The position numbers were made by a program, and so were the translations under genes. A stretch of 64,000 nt of DNA from Variovorax dokdonensis (GTDB lineage: Bacteria; Pseudomonadota; Gammaproteobacteria; Burkholderiales; Burkholderiaceae_C). The DNA lies in assembly GCF_030316895.1 (NCBI RefSeq), contig NZ_JASZYV010000002.1, positions 744,001 to 808,000 of the forward strand. Reading direction: 5' to 3'. Below are positions 26,548 to 35,351 of the stretch, piece after piece. Each line of letters starts with the position of its first letter. Within the stretch, counting starts at the first letter, position 1. The notes beneath the pieces were generated by a model. That model did not search any database. It was not told where the DNA came from and saw nothing but the letters and a program-made list of their open reading frames with translations.

Positions 26548-26885
26548 GTGAAGCGCGCCGGACCGCCGCTGGTGCAAGTGCCGAAAGGCCGCACTGGAGG
26601 AACGTCCGGACTGCATAGGACAGCGCAGGAGCTAACGGCTCCCCACCGTGAGGTGAGGATCAGAGCAACAGAGACGAGTCAGCTTGCCGCCTAGCGGCAG
26701 GTTGGGTGAAACGGGCAATCTCTGCGCGCAGCAACACCAAGTAGGCCAGCGTCGAGGTGGTTCCGCCGAGCTGGCGGGTAGGTGGCATCGAGCCGTCCGG
26801 GTGACCGGCGGCCCAGAGTAATGGCGGTCACGCCGGGGGCAACCCCGGTGCACAGAATCCGGCTTACAGGCGCGCTTCACACTTT
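26548..26885 (+). ncRNA. rnpB: RNase P RNA (bacterial type A)
   Basis: Catalytic RNA that trims the 5' ends of pre-tRNAs. Both ends form a perfect 12-bp P1 helix (gtgaagcgcgcc at 26548-26559 with ggcgcgcttcac at 26869-26880). Universally conserved blocks are present: gaggaacgtccggact near the 5' end, cagagacgagtc in the middle, and cagaatccggcttacagg near the 3' end. Length near 335 bases is typical. The 3' end is followed by actttcttc, a weak T-rich stretch, and lies only about 2 bases from the stop of the converging pseudouridine synthase gene. Confidence 0.96.
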
Positions 26886-26887
26886 CT

Positions 26888-27607
26888 TCAAACCCGCTCG
26901 TCGGGCCGCAGCAGGCGCCACTGTCCCGCGGGCAGCGCGGCCAGCGCCAACGGTCCGATGCGGATTCGGCGCACGGCCTGGAGCGTCAGGCCGGCGCGCT
27001 CGCAGCAAGCTTCGACCTGGCCCGGCTGCAAGCCCTTGATTGCAAATCGCAGGCCGGTCGTGCCGGGTGTCTGCCGGCTGATGCTCACCCGCGCAAACGG
27101 CAACTGCTTGAGCCTTGCCAGCGCCTGCGGACTGACTTCGCCGGCCACGTCCACCATCAATTCGTGTTCGATGAAGGCCGCGTCCTCGGTCAGCTTGCGC
27201 TCGACGCGCCATTCCTGCGTGTAGATCATGAGGCCGCTGGCCAGCGCATCCAGCGGCGTGAAGCAGGTCTGCCCATGAAGATGCCGTCGCAGCGTCGCCG
27301 CCTTGCCCGGGTCATCGGAAGGCGAAAGCTGGTTGGCCGGCACGAGCAGGGCGGCGGCGTCTTCCCACCGCATGCCCGCCGGCTTGTGCAAGAGCAAAGT
27401 CACCGGCGGTACGGAAAGGGGCTTGGCGCCGGCCTCGATGGCGACGTCGTCGCCGGGCAGCACGCGTGCTTGCGGCAGCAAGGTGATGTTGCCGTTCACG
27501 CGCACCGCACCGCCCTCGATCAGCAGTTCGGCATCGCGACGCGAGCAGCCCGCCAGGGCTGCCACGCGCTTGGCGAGGCGCACCCCTTGCGGGTCTTCAG
27601 AGTTCAT
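26888..27607 (-). CDS. S4-domain rRNA pseudouridine synthase (RluF/RsuA family)
   Basis: 239-residue enzyme that isomerises uridine in rRNA. An S4 RNA-binding domain occupies about residues 8-60 (RLAKRVAALAGCSRRDAELLIEGGAVRVNG). The catalytic Asp is in PLDALASGLMIYT, a variant of the usual GRLDxxSxGL. The start overlaps the stop of the upstream MBL gene as ATGA. It resembles RluF more than RluB, but the exact target base is not certain. Confidence 0.87.
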   Translation of the reverse strand: MNSEDPQGVRLAKRVAALAGCSRRDAELLIEGGAVRVNGNITLLPQARVLPGDDVAIEAGAKPLSVPPVTLLLHKPAGMRWEDAAALLVPANQLSPSDDPGKAATLRRHLHGQTCFTPLDALASGLMIYTQEWRVERKLTEDAAFIEHELMVDVAGEVSPQALARLKQLPFARVSISRQTPGTTGLRFAIKGLQPGQVEACCERAGLTLQAVRRIRIGPLALAALPAGQWRLLRPDERV

Positions 27608-29301
27608 AGGGTCGAAAGTGCGGAGGGCAGGGCGCCGGGGCGCGAAGCCAGGTCGCGGATGCGTTCGACATGCGCGGCCAATGAACGGGCGGCCACCGGC
27701 CACAACTGCTGCGGCACGTCGTCATAGGCGATGGCGAGCCAGTCTTCCATGCTGCCTGCCGGCGCCTTGCGCATGGCGCGCGCAATCTTGGACTCGCGCT
27801 GCAGACGGTGCGACTTGAGTCGGCCGATGGCGCCGCGTGCGTCCGCCAGCACATGGCCATGTGCGGGCAGTATGAATTCGATGCTGCCTGCCGCGCAGGC
27901 TTCATCGAGCGAGTCGAGCGAGTCGAGGTACTCGGTCATGTTGCCGTCTGGTGGGTCGACGACGGTGGTGCTGCCGTTCAGGATGTGGTCGCCCGAGAAG
28001 AGCAGGCCGTCTTCTTCCAGGACCAGGCAGAGATGGTTGGCCGCGTGGCCGGGTGTGTGGATCACGCGCAGCGTGTGGGTGATGGCCTCGCCGGATTCGG
28101 CGTCGAAGCCTTCCAGCACCAGCCGCTCGCCGTCGCCCAGGGCGCGCTCCGGCGTGAATCGCGCAGGAGGCCGTGCCGTGGGCGCGGAAGGCAGGCCGAG
28201 GATGGGAGGCTTGTGCGGGCACAGCGCCTGCAGGGGCTGGGCGCCGGGGGAGTGGTCGGAGTGCGAATGGGTGCACACGATCATGCGGATGTCGCCATTG
28301 GTGGCACGCCACAGGCGCCCCACATGCTCGAAGTCCGCCGGGCCGGGGTCGATGACGATGTAGCCGGTATGCCGATCGCCGATCACATAGCTGTTGGTGC
28401 CGGGGCCGGTCATGAGGGACGCGTTGGGCGCGGTCAGCCGCTGCACGTTCTTCAGGAGGGGCACCGGCTCGGTGTATTGCCAGTCCAGCTTGTGCAGCAT
28501 CTGGCCGTCGGGGCAGACGAGCGCGAGTTCGCCAAAGGGCGCCTCATGCTCCATGAAACGCACGTCCTTGCCTTCCTGCAGGCCGCCGCGCGGGCAACTG
28601 GTCCACAGGGGCTTTTCATGCGCGCAGTGCCGCAGGACCGAATCGACATCCGCAAAGACGGTCAGCCGCTTGAGCGTGCGCACCGTCGGAAAGATCATGA
28701 AGAAACGCCCCTTGGCGTTCCGCGCCAGCGCGTCGGCCGGGCGCACCCACACGGGCTCGAACTGCTCGGCATCATCGGACACGGGCACCTGGCCTTCGGG
28801 CATGCGCGCCACGAGAAACGGCACGTCGAAGCGCTTGGGCAGATCGCGGTCGGTGATCCAGTGCGCCAGCGTATAGACCTGGTCGGTCGACAGGCGCAGG
28901 CCGCGCGCGGCACATTGTTCGAAGAAGAAGAACGCGTTCTCGCCCGTGCGGTCCATGGCCGCGACTTCGGCCGCGGTGACCGGCGCTCCCCCTTCGACCC
29001 GGTGGGCGAGCAGCACGCCGAGCTCCTCGAACGTTTCGCGCACGGCGGCGATCGACTGGGTCAGTTGCACCCGGCTCTGGGTACGCCGGCGCATGGCGAT
29101 GGCGCGCCCTTGCAGGTCGGCTTCGTCGATGGCGCCGCCGGGAAAGACATAGGCGCCGGGCGCGAAGCTGGCCTTTTCGGAGCGCCGCGTCATCAGCACC
29201 TCGATGCCCTCAGGCCCGTCGCGAAGCAGCAACAGCGTCGCAGCCGCGCGCGTCGGCGCCGGCTCGCGATGGGCGTGGAGCTGTTGGGAAGGGCGGACCA
29301 T
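27604..29301 (-). CDS. Nudix hydrolase fused to a metallo-beta-lactamase (LACTB2-like) protein
   Basis: 565 residues in three parts. Residues about 15-230 are a Nudix-type domain (FPGGAIDE, then REUxEE-like VRETFEELGV). The spacer between the GG and the REU helix is longer than the canonical 23-residue box. Residues about 275-490 are an MBL-fold domain with the metal motif THSHSDH, HTPGHAANH and FSGDHI. The last 65 residues match the winged helix found after LACTB2-type MBL domains. No clear ribosome site precedes the ATG. It is coupled to the pseudouridine synthase gene. Such fusions are annotated in other proteobacteria; substrate unknown (nucleotide, CoA ester or RNA possible). Confidence 0.85.
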   Translation of the reverse strand: MVRPSQQLHAHREPAPTRAAATLLLLRDGPEGIEVLMTRRSEKASFAPGAYVFPGGAIDEADLQGRAIAMRRRTQSRVQLTQSIAAVRETFEELGVLLAHRVEGGAPVTAAEVAAMDRTGENAFFFFEQCAARGLRLSTDQVYTLAHWITDRDLPKRFDVPFLVARMPEGQVPVSDDAEQFEPVWVRPADALARNAKGRFFMIFPTVRTLKRLTVFADVDSVLRHCAHEKPLWTSCPRGGLQEGKDVRFMEHEAPFGELALVCPDGQMLHKLDWQYTEPVPLLKNVQRLTAPNASLMTGPGTNSYVIGDRHTGYIVIDPGPADFEHVGRLWRATNGDIRMIVCTHSHSDHSPGAQPLQALCPHKPPILGLPSAPTARPPARFTPERALGDGERLVLEGFDAESGEAITHTLRVIHTPGHAANHLCLVLEEDGLLFSGDHILNGSTTVVDPPDGNMTEYLDSLDSLDEACAAGSIEFILPAHGHVLADARGAIGRLKSHRLQRESKIARAMRKAPAGSMEDWLAIAYDDVPQQLWPVAARSLAAHVERIRDLASRPGALPSALSTL

Positions 29302-29456
29302 GGGAGGAATGTCGAGCGGACGGTTATACCCGCGATTGCAACCACGTGTGTACGCGGTGTGCAGGCGGCGATCGCCGCGTCGCAATTCACCAACGTGCGG
29401 TGCCGAGACGGATGTAGACGATGGTTCGTAGCGCCGCCGCCCGCGGCGCAGGTGGG

Positions 29457-29894
29457 TCAGCGCTTGCTCTCGACCAGCACCATCCAGCTGACGCCGAACT
29501 TGTCGGCCACCATGCCGAAGCGCTCCGAGAAGAAAGTCTGCGCCATGGGCATCTGCACCTGGCCGCCCTCGCCCAGGGCGCCGAACCATTGCTCGGCCTT
29601 GGCGACGTCGGGCGCCGAAAGCGCGAATGAAACGCCCTGGAACTGGGGCTTGCCGGTGCACATGCCGTCGGAAGCCAGCAACGCGGTCGAGCCGATCTTG
29701 AACTCGCAGTGCATGACCTTTTCGGGATCGATGTCCATGCCGCCAGGCCCGCAACCTTCGGCGCCCGGCTTGCCGGCGTCTGGGTTCTCCTTGAAGCGCA
29801 TGAGCATGGTCACTTCGGCCGAAAGCACCTTCTTGTAGAAGGCAAGAGCCTCGTCGGTGCGACCGTCGAACATGAGGTAGGGCTGGACTTGCAT
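29457..29894 (-). CDS. VOC-fold protein (PhnB/glyoxalase-like)
   Basis: 145-residue protein of the PhnB-like VOC group. Visible are the N-terminal strand MQVQPYLMFDGRTDEALAFY and the C-terminal MAQTFFSERFGMVADKFGVSWMV. The usual metal His positions are not obvious, as in many PhnB-like proteins. aaggag lies 8 bases before the ATG. Divergent from a TetR gene, which may control it. Confidence 0.88.
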   Translation of the reverse strand: MQVQPYLMFDGRTDEALAFYKKVLSAEVTMLMRFKENPDAGKPGAEGCGPGGMDIDPEKVMHCEFKIGSTALLASDGMCTGKPQFQGVSFALSAPDVAKAEQWFGALGEGGQVQMPMAQTFFSERFGMVADKFGVSWMVLVESKR

Positions 29895-29943
29895 GGATGG
29901 CACTCCTTTGGAAATGGAAGGGGTCAGTGTTGGAATCACGGCA

Positions 29944-30020
29944 TTTGTGTACACCGTCCACAAACGATAATCCATAAAATGAACGCTGTCCACATATGAC
30001 CATGTCGATTCGACGAATCG
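29944..30020. promoter_or_regulatory. Putative operators in the VOC-tetR divergent region
   Basis: Three elements share the 147-base gap. tttgtg/cacaaa arms (29944-29964) flank a gtgtacac centre. The heptamer gtccaca occurs at 29956 and again 32 bases later (29988), close to three helical turns. A cgattc-gac-gaatcg palindrome spans 30006-30020. A gataat at 29966-29971 could be a -10 box. Binding by the adjacent TetR protein is inferred. Confidence 0.45.
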
Positions 30021-30041
30021 CATGACCATATCCTCCATCTC

Positions 30042-30695
30042 ATGAAGAAGTCCGCCGCACGTCAGAGTGCACCCTTGCGCGACACCTACCGCCACGGCGA
30101 CCTGTATCGCGCCTTGCTCGATGCCGGCATCCAGCTGGCCACCGAAGGCGGGCCGCAAGCGGTGGTGCTTCGCGAAGCCACGCGTCGTGCCGGCGTTGCG
30201 CCCAATGCGGCCTACCGACATTTCGAAAGTCGCCAGGCGTTGCTGGAAGCAGTGCGCAAGGCGGGCCTTGCCGCCGTGGCGCGATCGATGGAGGCACAAC
30301 TGGCGGCGATCCCGCCGGGCAAGGATGCCAAGGCCGCCGCGAGCGACGCCCTGCGCGCGGTGGGACGCGGCTACATGCGCTTCGCGCGCGAGCACAGCGG
30401 GCTGTTCCGTGCCGCGTTTGCGCCACCCGAGCCCGTGGAAGAGGTCAGCCCGGATCCCGCCAAGGCCGGCGACAGCGGGCTCAATCCGTTCCAGCTGCTG
30501 GGCGCGGCCATCGACCGGATGCAGGAGGCCGGCCTGATGCCGCCCGAGCGCCGACCGGGTGCCGAGTTCCTCGCGTGGTCGGCGGTGCATGGCCTTGCGT
30601 TGCTCGTGATCGACGGGCCGTTGCGCAACCTGCCTGCCGCGCGGATCGACGCACTCGGCGAGCGCCTTCTCGACATGGTCGAGAAGGGCTTGTGA
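30042..30695 (+). CDS. TetR/AcrR-family transcriptional regulator
   Basis: 217 residues. The helix-turn-helix is typical (AGIQLATEGGPQAVVLREATRRAGVAPNAAYRHFESRQALLEAV). The C-terminal half matches the TetR C-terminal 33-like ligand domain (EFLAWSAVHGLALLVIDGPLR). No strong ribosome site precedes the ATG. Divergent from the VOC gene; 46 bases upstream of dapF but functionally unrelated to it. Confidence 0.9.
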   Translation: MKKSAARQSAPLRDTYRHGDLYRALLDAGIQLATEGGPQAVVLREATRRAGVAPNAAYRHFESRQALLEAVRKAGLAAVARSMEAQLAAIPPGKDAKAAASDALRAVGRGYMRFAREHSGLFRAAFAPPEPVEEVSPDPAKAGDSGLNPFQLLGAAIDRMQEAGLMPPERRPGAEFLAWSAVHGLALLVIDGPLRNLPAARIDALGERLLDMVEKGL

Positions 30696-30741
30696 AGCAG
30701 GCATGCCTTCTGTGCGCAAGGCACGCGGATAATCACGCCCC

Positions 30742-31608
30742 ATGCGAGTGCACTTCACCAAGATGCAGGGCGCCGGCAATGATTTCGTCGTGCTGGACGA
30801 GACCTCCGCCGACCTCGGCCTGACGCCCGATCAATACCGCTTCCTCGCCGACCGGCACTTCGGTGTCGGCGCCGATCAGATTCTGAGCGTGCGCCCGTCG
30901 CCCGCGCCGGGCATCGACTTCCAATACGTGATTCACAACGCCGATGGCGGCGAGGTGGAGCAGTGCGGCAATGGTGCGCGCTGCTTCATGCGCTTCGTGC
31001 ACGAGCGCGGCCTCACCTCGCGCGACACCGTGCGCGTGCAGACCCTTTCGGGCGTGATCGAGCCCCGCTTGAATGCAGACGGCCGTGTGACGGTCGATAT
31101 GGGCGCACCGATTTTCGAGACGGCGCGCGTGCCCTTCGATGCCGATGGCCTGCACCCCTTGGCGCGCGGCGACTGGGAGCAATGGCACCTGGTCCTCGGT
31201 TCGCGCGCGGAAGGCGATGTAATTTCGGTGGGCGTGCTGTCGATGGGCAATCCGCATGCGGTGCAGATCGTCGAGGACGTGGACACCGCGCCCGTCGCGC
31301 GCCAGGGTCCGCTCATCGAGAACCATCCGCGCTTTCCGCAGCGCGTCAACGCCGGCTTCATGCAGATCGTCGATCGGGGCCGCATCCGGCTGCGCGTGTT
31401 CGAGCGCGGGTCCGGCGAAACGCTGGCCTGCGGGACCGGCGCCTGCGCTGCGGTGGTGGCCGGCATCCGGCTGGGTTTGCTCGACGCGCGCGTCGATGTC
31501 CAGACCCGAGGCGGTTTGCTCACCATTGAATGGGCGGGCCTTGGCCATCCCGTGCTGATGACCGGTCCGGCCGTCACGGTGTTCGCCGGCGAGATCGAAC
31601 TGGCATGA
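30742..31608 (+). CDS. dapF: Diaminopimelate epimerase
   Basis: Converts LL- to meso-diaminopimelate for lysine and peptidoglycan synthesis; 288 residues. Both catalytic cysteines are in place: CGNGARCF (about residue 75) and [13 protein letters not shown] (about residue 230). The N-terminus [17 protein letters not shown] is canonical. It starts the conserved dapF-DUF484-xerC run and supplies meso-DAP used by MurE in the cluster further on. Confidence 0.96.
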   Translation: MRVHFTKMQGAGNDFVVLDETSADLGLTPDQYRFLADRHFGVGADQILSVRPSPAPGIDFQYVIHNADGGEVEQCGNGARCFMRFVHERGLTSRDTVRVQTLSGVIEPRLNADGRVTVDMGAPIFETARVPFDADGLHPLARGDWEQWHLVLGSRAEGDVISVGVLSMGNPHAVQIVEDVDTAPVARQGPLIENHPRFPQRVNAGFMQIVDRGRIRLRVFERGSGETLACGTGACAAVVAGIRLGLLDARVDVQTRGGLLTIEWAGLGHPVLMTGPAVTVFAGEIELA

Positions 31609-31711
31609 TCCGGCGCCTGCCGGTGTACGACCCAGCGCCAACCCTCCAAGGCTCGGCCCTGACGATCCGCCGAGCTCCCATTTCCCACGTTCCTCCATTA
31701 CGACGCACGCC

Positions 31712-32389
31712 ATGACGAACGCCATGAACCCCATCACCGAGGACGACATCGCCAACTACCTGGCCAACACGCCCGACTTCTTCGAGCGGCACGCCCAACT
31801 GCTGGGCCAGGTGCAACTGACCAGCCCGCACGGCAATCGAGCCGTCAGCCTGCAGGAACGCCAGGCCGAGATGCTGCGCGAGAAGATCAAGGCGCTGGAG
31901 CACCGCCTCATGGACATGGTCCGCCATGGCACCGAGAACGTGGTAACGGCCGACAGGCTGCATCGCTGGACGCGCGGCCTGCTCACGACCCGAGATGCGC
32001 GCGGCCTGCCCTGGCAGATCGCTGGCGACCTGCAGACGCTGTTCCTGGTTCCGCAGGCGGCGATCAAGGTGTGGGATGTGCATCCGGACTTCGCCTCCGA
32101 AGGCTATGCGCAGGGCGTTCCCGACGATGTGCGGGCGCTGGCGACCTCGCTCACCACGCCGTACTGCGGCGCCAATGCCGGCTTCGACGCCGTCAACTGG
32201 CTGGGCGATGCGCGCGCCGCGGTGTCGGTCGCCATGATCCCGCTGCGCGCCGATCCGCAGGAACCGGCCTTCGGCCTGCTGATCCTCGCCTCGCCGGATG
32301 CGCAGCGCTTTCATCCCGACATGGGCACCGACTTCCTCGAGCGGATCGCCGACCTCGCATCCGCTGCGCTGTCGCGCCTGCGCCCCTGA
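31712..32389 (+). CDS. DUF484 family protein
   Basis: 225 residues. The N-terminal helical part (EDDIANYLANTPDFFERHAQLL, then SLQERQAEMLREKIKALEHRL) and a GAF-like C-terminal half are diagnostic of DUF484 (YigA family). The gene is almost always found between dapF and xerC in proteobacteria; its function is unknown. A second ATG four codons in could be the true start. Confidence 0.88.
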   Translation: MTNAMNPITEDDIANYLANTPDFFERHAQLLGQVQLTSPHGNRAVSLQERQAEMLREKIKALEHRLMDMVRHGTENVVTADRLHRWTRGLLTTRDARGLPWQIAGDLQTLFLVPQAAIKVWDVHPDFASEGYAQGVPDDVRALATSLTTPYCGANAGFDAVNWLGDARAAVSVAMIPLRADPQEPAFGLLILASPDAQRFHPDMGTDFLERIADLASAALSRLRP

Positions 32390-32406
32390 ACCCGAAAGGC
32401 ATTCGC

Positions 32407-33030
32407 TTGGCACTGCGACGGCGACCCCGGTGGCGATTGGCGCTGGTGCTGCTGGCCGCGCCGGTGCTGGTCGTGGCCGCGCTGATGGTCATGCTCTGGC
32501 ACCAGCAGGCCCAGGCTGACGTGCGGCAGCCCGAACGCGGCGCGCAATATGCGCTGGTTCTGGGCAACCGTGCCTATGTCGATGGGCAGGTCAATCCTTG
32601 CCTGTCCAGCCGTGTCGAGCGCGGCGTCGAATTGGCGCGCCAGGGGCTGGTCAGCGGGATGTTGATGTCGGGTGGCGTCGACCAGGAAGACGGTCGCATC
32701 GAAGCAGATGTCATGGCGGCCACGGCGCGTGCCGCCGGCTACGGCGGGCCGCTGCTGCTGGAGCCCCGGTCCGAATCCACGCGCGAGAACCTGCTGCTGT
32801 CGCGTCCCATCTTGCAGGCGGCGGGCGTCCGTAGCGTCATCGTCGTCTCGGACGCCCGCCACCTCTGGCGCGTTCGCCTGCTGGCCCGCGCCAGCGGCTT
32901 CGAGCAGGACTTAGACGTGCAGTACGTGGCCTCGCCCACCGAATGCAGCCCCTCGGTCTGGCGGCGATGGAAGGCCGCGTTGCGCGAGCCGCTGGCCATC
33001 GTGAACAATGCCCTCCATGGCTACCTCTAG
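32407..33030 (+). CDS. DUF218/YdcF-SanA-like membrane protein
   Basis: 207 residues with one N-terminal membrane helix (about 9-31) and a DUF218 domain facing the periplasm (YALVLGNR, GGVDQEDGRIEADVM, SESTRENLLLS, VVSDARHLWRVRLLARASGF). Relatives (SanA, ElyC) affect envelope integrity. I propose a TTG start with gaaagg 7 bases upstream, just after the DUF484 stop; no suitable ATG exists. It overlaps xerC by 23 bases. Its place between DUF484 and xerC is not part of the classical arrangement. Confidence 0.78.
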   Translation: MALRRRPRWRLALVLLAAPVLVVAALMVMLWHQQAQADVRQPERGAQYALVLGNRAYVDGQVNPCLSSRVERGVELARQGLVSGMLMSGGVDQEDGRIEADVMAATARAAGYGGPLLLEPRSESTRENLLLSRPILQAAGVRSVIVVSDARHLWRVRLLARASGFEQDLDVQYVASPTECSPSVWRRWKAALREPLAIVNNALHGYL

Positions 33031-34036
33031 CTCCGACGAAGGCGCCGCGGCCGATTCATCCTGGGTCGAGAAATACCTGGAGCACGTTCGGGTCGAACGG
33101 CGCCTTGCACCGCGCACGCTGGAGCTCTACAGCACACATCTCGCCGACCTGGCCCGCCGGGCCGGCGAAGCGGGGCTCGACCTGCTGCAGGTGCAGCCCG
33201 CGCATGTCAGGCGCTGGATGGCGCAGATGCATGGTGCCGGCCGGGAGCCACGCGGCATCGCGCTCGTCCTGTCGTGCTGGCGCAGCTTCTACCGTTGGCT
33301 CGGCCATCAGTTGGCCGTGCCGGCCAATCCGGTCCAGGACGTCCACGCCCCCAAGGCCGGACGCCCGTTGCCCAAGGCCCTGTCGGTGGATGACGCGGTG
33401 CGCCTGGCCGAGCTGAAAAACGCCGACGCCGACCCGTGGACCGAGTCACGCGACCGCGCCGTGGTCGAGCTGCTCTACAGCTGCGGTCTGCGCGTGAGCG
33501 AGCTGGTCGGCCTGGATGCGCAGCCCGGCAAGGACGCACGGGGCTGGCTCGACCTGGACGGCGCCGAGGCCCATGTGATGGGCAAGGGCAGCAAGCGGCG
33601 CAGCGTGCCGGTCGGGCGTCAGGCGCTGGCGGCCGTGCGGGCCTGGCTCGAAGTGCGCGATTCGTGCGCGGCGCTGCCGGCCGCCCGTCTGCGCGATCCG
33701 GCGAGCAGCGCGGCGCTGTTCATCGGAGCGCGCGGCACGCGCATGACGCCTCAGGCCATCTGGGCGCTGCTGCGTCGCCGAAGCCATGCGGCCGGTCTGG
33801 CCGCGCCAGTGCATCCGCACATGCTGCGCCATTCGTTTGCCAGCCACGTGCTCCAGTCCAGCGGCGACCTTCGTGCCGTGCAGGAACTGCTGGGCCACGC
33901 CAACATCGGCACCACCCAGGTCTACACCCGGCTGGACTTCCAACATCTGGCGCGCGCCTACGACGCGGCGCATCCGCGCGCGCACCTTCGCGGCGACGCG
34001 CCTGCTTCGCCTGCACCCGACAAGAACAAGTCATGA
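33008..34036 (+). CDS. xerC: Tyrosine recombinase XerC
   Basis: Site-specific recombinase that resolves chromosome dimers at dif with XerD; 342 residues, somewhat longer than E. coli XerC (298) because of N- and C-terminal tails. The catalytic set is present: Arg162 in SCGLRVSEL, Lys in GKGSKRR, HMLRHSFASH, LLGHANIGTTQ and nucleophile Tyr306 (VYTRLD). An ATG three codons in is an alternative start. Its stop overlaps rlmI as ATGA. Confidence 0.94.
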   Translation: MPSMATSSSDEGAAADSSWVEKYLEHVRVERRLAPRTLELYSTHLADLARRAGEAGLDLLQVQPAHVRRWMAQMHGAGREPRGIALVLSCWRSFYRWLGHQLAVPANPVQDVHAPKAGRPLPKALSVDDAVRLAELKNADADPWTESRDRAVVELLYSCGLRVSELVGLDAQPGKDARGWLDLDGAEAHVMGKGSKRRSVPVGRQALAAVRAWLEVRDSCAALPAARLRDPASSAALFIGARGTRMTPQAIWALLRRRSHAAGLAAPVHPHMLRHSFASHVLQSSGDLRAVQELLGHANIGTTQVYTRLDFQHLARAYDAAHPRAHLRGDAPASPAPDKNKS

Positions 34037-35241
34037 AGACATTGCGACTTCGACCCGGCAAGGAGCGCTCGCTCCTGCGCCGGCATCCCTGGATCTTCGA
34101 GGCCGCCGTCGCCAAGGGCGCTGCCGATGCTGGCGAACTGGTCCGCGTGCAGGCCGATGACGGCCGGTTCCTGGCATGGGCTGCCTTCAGCCCGGAATCG
34201 AAGATCCGCGCGCGGGTCTGGAGCTTCGACGAGGGCGAGCGCATCGACGCTGCTTTCTTTCGCCGCCGGGTGGCGCGGGCGGTGCAGGCGCGCTCGCTGT
34301 TCGACATCCGAAGCGACGGCGTTCGCCTGGTGCACGGCGAGGCCGACGGGCTGCCTGGACTGATCGTCGATCGCTACGGTGACCTGCTGGTCGGCCAGTT
34401 CCTGTCGTGCGGCGCCGAGCGCTGGAAGAGCGTGCTGGTCGAAGCGCTGCTCGCCGAGACCGGGCTCGCGCATTTTTTCGAGCGCTCGGACGCCAGCGGG
34501 CGTGAGCGCGAGGGCCTGAAGCCCGTCACCGGCTGGCTGGCCGGTGGCGAGGGCGAGCCGACCGAGCGCACCATCCGCGAACACGACTGGCAGCTCACGC
34601 TCGACGTGGCCACCGGCCACAAGACCGGTTTCTACCTGGACCAGCGCGACAGCCGACACCGTTTTGCCGAGTTGGCGCGGCATCGGCGCTTCCGGCGCGT
34701 GCTCAATTGCTATTGCTACACAGGCGGATTCACCGTCGCCGCGCTGGCCGGATTGGATGCGGCTGGGGCGCTGGACGGGGCGGAGGTCGTGTCGGTCGAC
34801 TCGTCGCTGCCCGCGCTGGAGCGCGCTCGCGCGCACGTGGCCCTCAATGGCTTCGAGTCCGCCACGACCCGGTTCCTGGATGCCGACGTCAATGCCACCT
34901 TGCGCCGCTTCATCGAAGAAGGCCAAACGTTCGACGCCATCGTGCTGGATCCGCCGAAGTTCGCGCCCACGGTGGCCCATGCCGAGCGCGCTGCCCGCGC
35001 CTACAAGGACATCAATCGCCTGGCATTCAAGCTCTTGCAGCCCGGCGGCGTGCTGCTGACCTTCTCCTGTTCCGGCGGCATCAGCGCCGACCTGTTCCAC
35101 AAGATCGTCGCATCGGCCGGGATCGACGCCGGCGTGGACGGCTACATCAGCGAACGCCTGGGCGGCGCCCCGGACCACCCCATGACCATCGAGTTCCCGG
35201 AAGGCGAGTACCTCAAGGGGCTGGTGGTGGTGCGCAAGTAG
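34033..35241 (+). CDS. rlmI: 23S rRNA (cytosine-5)-methyltransferase, RlmI family
   Basis: 402 residues: an N-terminal PUA domain (LRPGKERSLLRRHPWIFEAAV) and a Rossmann SAM methyltransferase domain (LNCYCYTGGFTVAAL, VLDPPKF, then FSCSGG with the likely catalytic Cys). This matches RlmI, which makes m5C1962 in 23S rRNA. It begins within the xerC stop (ATGA), so translation is probably coupled. Confidence 0.9.
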   Translation: MKTLRLRPGKERSLLRRHPWIFEAAVAKGAADAGELVRVQADDGRFLAWAAFSPESKIRARVWSFDEGERIDAAFFRRRVARAVQARSLFDIRSDGVRLVHGEADGLPGLIVDRYGDLLVGQFLSCGAERWKSVLVEALLAETGLAHFFERSDASGREREGLKPVTGWLAGGEGEPTERTIREHDWQLTLDVATGHKTGFYLDQRDSRHRFAELARHRRFRRVLNCYCYTGGFTVAALAGLDAAGALDGAEVVSVDSSLPALERARAHVALNGFESATTRFLDADVNATLRRFIEEGQTFDAIVLDPPKFAPTVAHAERAARAYKDINRLAFKLLQPGGVLLTFSCSGGISADLFHKIVASAGIDAGVDGYISERLGGAPDHPMTIEFPEGEYLKGLVVVRK

Positions 35242-35351
35242 GCGGGCAGGGGCGCCGGGCGGTCCCGCCCGCCGCTGGCCAAGGGCCCGCTCAGGCACGA
35301 CTTTGCCGCGCTGGCTAAACTTTCGGGTTTTCCCCGTACCCGGAGCACGCC

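Noticed and set aside
26632..26880. Minus-strand frame of 82 codons within the RNase P RNA region
   Set aside because: The sequence is fully explained by rnpB with its P1 helix and conserved blocks; spurious proteins are often predicted over this RNA.
33008..34036. Tyrosine recombinase as a sign of an integrated element
   Set aside because: It is XerC in its conserved dapF-DUF484-xerC context; no att-like repeats, phage genes or composition shift nearby.
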